A stretch of DNA of 7,261 nt from contig JACZSI010000089.1 in NCBI GenBank assembly GCA_022574265.1, positions 1 through 7,261 of the forward strand, given 5' to 3'. Positions 5,801 through 7,261 of this stretch are shown piece after piece; within the stretch, counting starts at the first letter, position 1, and every line of letters starts with the position of its first letter. The position numbers were made by a program, and so were the translations under genes. This stretch comes from Chloroflexota bacterium (lineage in GTDB: Bacteria; Chloroflexota; Dehalococcoidia; Lucifugimonadales; Australimonadaceae). The notes under the pieces are model-generated. The model was given only the letters and a program-made list of their open reading frames with translations. It made no database searches and was not told the origin of the DNA.

Positions 5801-6459
5801 CGACCAGAGCCCTCCTGGCCGGAACGGCGCGCCGCGTCCGATACCCTGGCAAGCTTGGCCGCGGCCGCTTCGCGAGCGGCAGCGGGCATCAGCCTGAACA
5901 CGAGGGGCACCATCACGATGGCGACCAACGGGAACCACAGACCCGCCAGAGACCTCGCCACCGCGAACGGCAGACCGAGGAACGGGATGTCCCACACGAG
6001 CAGCCGCTGGACGTTGACCGTGTTGCGCATAGCGAGGAACCCGGCCATGGGCCCGAGTCCGGCGCCGCCGCTCATCATCGCCGCGGCGATCGGGTAAACG
6101 ACGTAGGGCCCTCCCGGCGAGAGGGCCCCCGCGACGACCGCGATCACGAGACCCTTGAAGCCCGCGTCGTCTCCCATCCAGCGTCCGACGGCACTCGGGG
6201 GAACGAGCACGGTCAGCATCCCCGCGAGCCCGATGCCGAGCACGATGAACGGAGCGGCGTCGCGCAGCAGTCGCAGGCCATCCTGGCCGCTGGCCGCAAG
6301 GCCGTCCGCGCCTTCCTTGCGGAAGACGAGGACGGCGACGAGGACCAGCAGCGCAAGCATGATCAGCAGCGATGGGTCACGCCACCATCGTGTCCGGGGT
6401 CGAGCAACGCGCAAGCGGGTCCTCACGGGAGAGGCAGACGCCTCAGGGGGTGGGTGCAT
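5797..6459 (-). CDS. Half-size permease, ArsP_1/YraQ-like, first of a pair
   Basis: 220 residues. A basic, Pro-rich N-terminus (1-29, many Arg) precedes hydrophobic segments at about 30-46, 69-88, 103-129, 133-144 and 160-190, and a charged Ala/Arg-rich C-terminal tail (192-220). Motifs shared with the downstream paralogue are RWMG (93-96), PGGPYV (115-120), Arg152, DIP (157-159), Arg169 and FP (176-177). Compared with that paralogue this protein has 28 extra residues at the front and about 28 at the back, so the two are not interchangeable subunits. The family resembled is PF03773-type predicted permeases, where one chain usually carries both halves. ATG 6459 has no Shine-Dalgarno site. GTG at 6426 (codon 12) is an alternative start and would remove only part of the polar leader. 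The stop overlaps the next ATG (ATGA), implying equimolar production. Substrate unknown. Confidence 0.82.
   Translation of the reverse strand: MHPPPEASASPVRTRLRVARPRTRWWRDPSLLIMLALLVLVAVLVFRKEGADGLAASGQDGLRLLRDAAPFIVLGIGLAGMLTVLVPPSAVGRWMGDDAGFKGLVIAVVAGALSPGGPYVVYPIAAAMMSGGAGLGPMAGFLAMRNTVNVQRLLVWDIPFLGLPFAVARSLAGLWFPLVAIVMVPLVFRLMPAAAREAAAAKLARVSDAARRSGQEGSGR
5811..5816 (-). promoter_or_regulatory. Ribosome binding site of the second permease gene
   Basis: A perfect AGGAGG on the minus strand lies 10 nt before ATG 5800, inside the 3' end of the first permease gene. It fixes the start of the second permease and suggests that it is translated strongly in its own right as well as by coupling. 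Confidence 0.7.
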
Positions 6460-6487
6460 GATAGCAACCCGCGGCGCAGGCGATCGC

Positions 6488-6507
6488 GGCGCAGCTCAGC
6501 TGCTGCC
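6488..6507 (-). terminator. Small hairpin after the DNRLRE gene, weak terminator or attenuator candidate
   Basis: On the minus strand GGC, a bulged A, GCAGC, loop TGA, GCTGC, GCC. This is an 8-bp stem with one bulge, starting 2 nt after the TAG of the DNRLRE gene. No run of T follows, so it does not fit a standard intrinsic terminator. It may only protect the 3' end or be incidental. Confidence 0.25.
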
Positions 6508-6509
6508 CG

Positions 6510-7261
6510 CTAGGTGGGCGCGATGAAGTCGATGGTGAGCAGTGGCCGGTTGCCGGCGTCGGTATTCTCGCGGCTGTGGAAGCGCTTCGCGGTCTGGATG
6601 CCGCTCTCGCCGCCCCTGAGTAGCCAGCCGAAGTTGGCGTCAGGGCTATCGAGCCATGCCTGCACGTCGGCGACCATCCCATCGGTTGAGGGCCAGCTGT
6701 AGCTTCCGCCGCCGCCAACCGACGTACTGCCGCTCGGCGCGGCCTCGAAGTCGCCGCCGATGCTGTCCCAGAGTTCCGTGTCGGCGAAGCGGTGGCGCCA
6801 GGTAGCATCGCCGGTCTGCGCCGTCGCGCCCCGGCCCTCCGGCCCGCCCGCGTCGGAAGCCCCCTCACCCCAGTCCGCCAGCACGTGGTGCAGCGTGACT
6901 GTCACGTCGCCCCCGCGGGTCCTCGACATCCGCATGCGCAGGCTCACGGCCGTGACCGTCGCGCCGGGCGGCACCGCCGAGGCGATGTCGAAGCGCAGGA
7001 GAGCGCGCCGCGTGTTGCCGGAGTTCGTGTTGCCGACGAAGAGATGCTCGCCCGCGCCGTTCGAACGGAAGCTGGCCGAGTCCTCGAAGAGCGTGTTGTC
7101 CGCGGAGGGCTCAAGCGCCGCGTAGCCCGACGCGGGTGGCGTCGGCGTCGCGGTTGGCTGGGGTGTGGGCGTCGCGGTTGGCTGGGGTGTGGGCGTCGCG
7201 GTTGGCTGGGGCGTCGCCGTCGCGGTTGGCTGCGGCGTCGCCGTCGCGGTTGGCTGGGGCG
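6510..7261 (-). CDS. Secreted-type protein with PQPTATPT linker and DNRLRE/CBM96-like domain, 5' end cut by window edge
   Basis: About 249 C-terminal residues are visible and the frame is open at the right edge. The first 40 residues are five copies of an eight-residue Pro/Gln/Thr/Ala unit, a flexible extracellular linker type common in Chloroflexota. After it comes a domain of about 200 residues that starts near YAALEPSADNTLFED and includes GNTRRALLRFDI, PPGATVTAVSLRMRM, WGEG, WPSTDGMVADVQAWLD, NFGWLLRG and FHSREN..NRPLLTIDF. This order (RRALLRFD, PxGATVxxAxLRL, then a closing RPxLTI strand) is what I know of DNRLRE/CBM96-type beta-sandwich domains of surface and secreted proteins, which probably bind glycans or serve as structural modules. 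No sorting signal or membrane segment follows the domain; the protein ends at FIAPT. The N-terminal part, presumably with a signal peptide and maybe a catalytic domain, is outside the window. Family assignment is by motif memory only. Confidence 0.75.
   Translation of the reverse strand, partial: PQPTATATPQPTATATPQPTATPTPQPTATPTPQPTATPTPPASGYAALEPSADNTLFEDSASFRSNGAGEHLFVGNTNSGNTRRALLRFDIASAVPPGATVTAVSLRMRMSRTRGGDVTVTLHHVLADWGEGASDAGGPEGRGATAQTGDATWRHRFADTELWDSIGGDFEAAPSGSTSVGGGGSYSWPSTDGMVADVQAWLDSPDANFGWLLRGGESGIQTAKRFHSRENTDAGNRPLLTIDFIAPT
7140..7259 (-). repeat. Five tandem 24-bp units coding for a PQPTATPT-type linker
   Basis: Five consecutive in-frame units read on the minus strand. Each begins CCCCAGCCAACCGCGACG (CCG replaces CCC as the first codon in the second unit) and then has a two-codon ending: GCGACG in the two units at 7212-7259, CCCACA in the two at 7164-7211, CCGACG in the last at 7140-7163. 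The units at 7164-7187 and 7188-7211 are identical. The array may continue beyond the window edge. Confidence 0.9.

Noticed and set aside
5253..5852. Extended qor frame starting near 5852
   Set aside because: The extra 200 residues lie in another frame of the permease genes, are Arg-rich and unconserved, and ATG 5252 has a strong ribosome binding site and a family-typical N-terminus.
5273..6097. Plus-strand open frame of 274 residues opposite the permease pair
   Set aside because: Charged Arg/Gln/Asp-rich composition is the antisense of hydrophobic helices; it crosses two real genes with their own overlap and ribosome binding site.
7130..7261. CRISPR-like array at the right edge
   Set aside because: The repetition has a strict 24-bp period without spacers, stays in frame and codes for a Pro/Thr linker that continues into a domain.

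Overview
The window is a GC-rich (roughly two-thirds G+C by eye) bacterial chromosomal segment in which every supportable gene lies on the minus strand. Read in the direction of transcription (right to left) it holds: the C-terminal part of a secreted-type protein with a Pro/Thr/Gln repeat linker and a DNRLRE/CBM96-like beta-sandwich domain; two overlapping genes for paralogous half-size membrane permeases; a QorA-type NADPH:quinone oxidoreductase followed 12 nt later by a membrane-anchored DM13-domain protein; and transketolase overlapping by 4 nt with glucose-6-phosphate isomerase, which runs off the left edge. The organism looks like a member of the Chloroflexota. This is an inference from the PQPTATPT-type linker, the subtype of isomerase (most like the C-terminal half of the transaldolase-isomerase fusions known in that phylum) and the DM13 subtype. 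No rRNA or other decisive taxonomic marker is present.

Region by region: 7261-6510 is the repeat-linker/DNRLRE gene, open at its 5' end. A 50-nt gap with a small hairpin separates it from the permease pair (6459-5797 and 5800-5306, ATGA overlap). A 53-nt gap with a possible -10 box precedes qor (5252-4284), which is tightly coupled to the DM13 gene (4271-3672). The only long gene-free stretch is 3493-3671 (179 bp). It contains a probable dispersed repeat directly behind the DM13 gene, two perfect palindromes and a possible -10 box for transketolase. Transketolase (3492-1468) and the isomerase (1471 to beyond 1) form a translationally coupled unit.

Functionally, tkt-pgi is a central-carbon unit (non-oxidative pentose phosphate pathway joined to upper glycolysis). 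qor-DM13 pairs a soluble quinone/NADPH reductase with an extracytoplasmic protein of a family proposed to act in redox reactions. The two permease genes encode clearly homologous proteins that align without gaps over about 97 residues. They probably form a heteromeric transporter equivalent to one full-length ArsP_1/YraQ-type permease. That pair is the least conventional part of the window. No mobile element, CRISPR array, tRNA or rRNA was seen.
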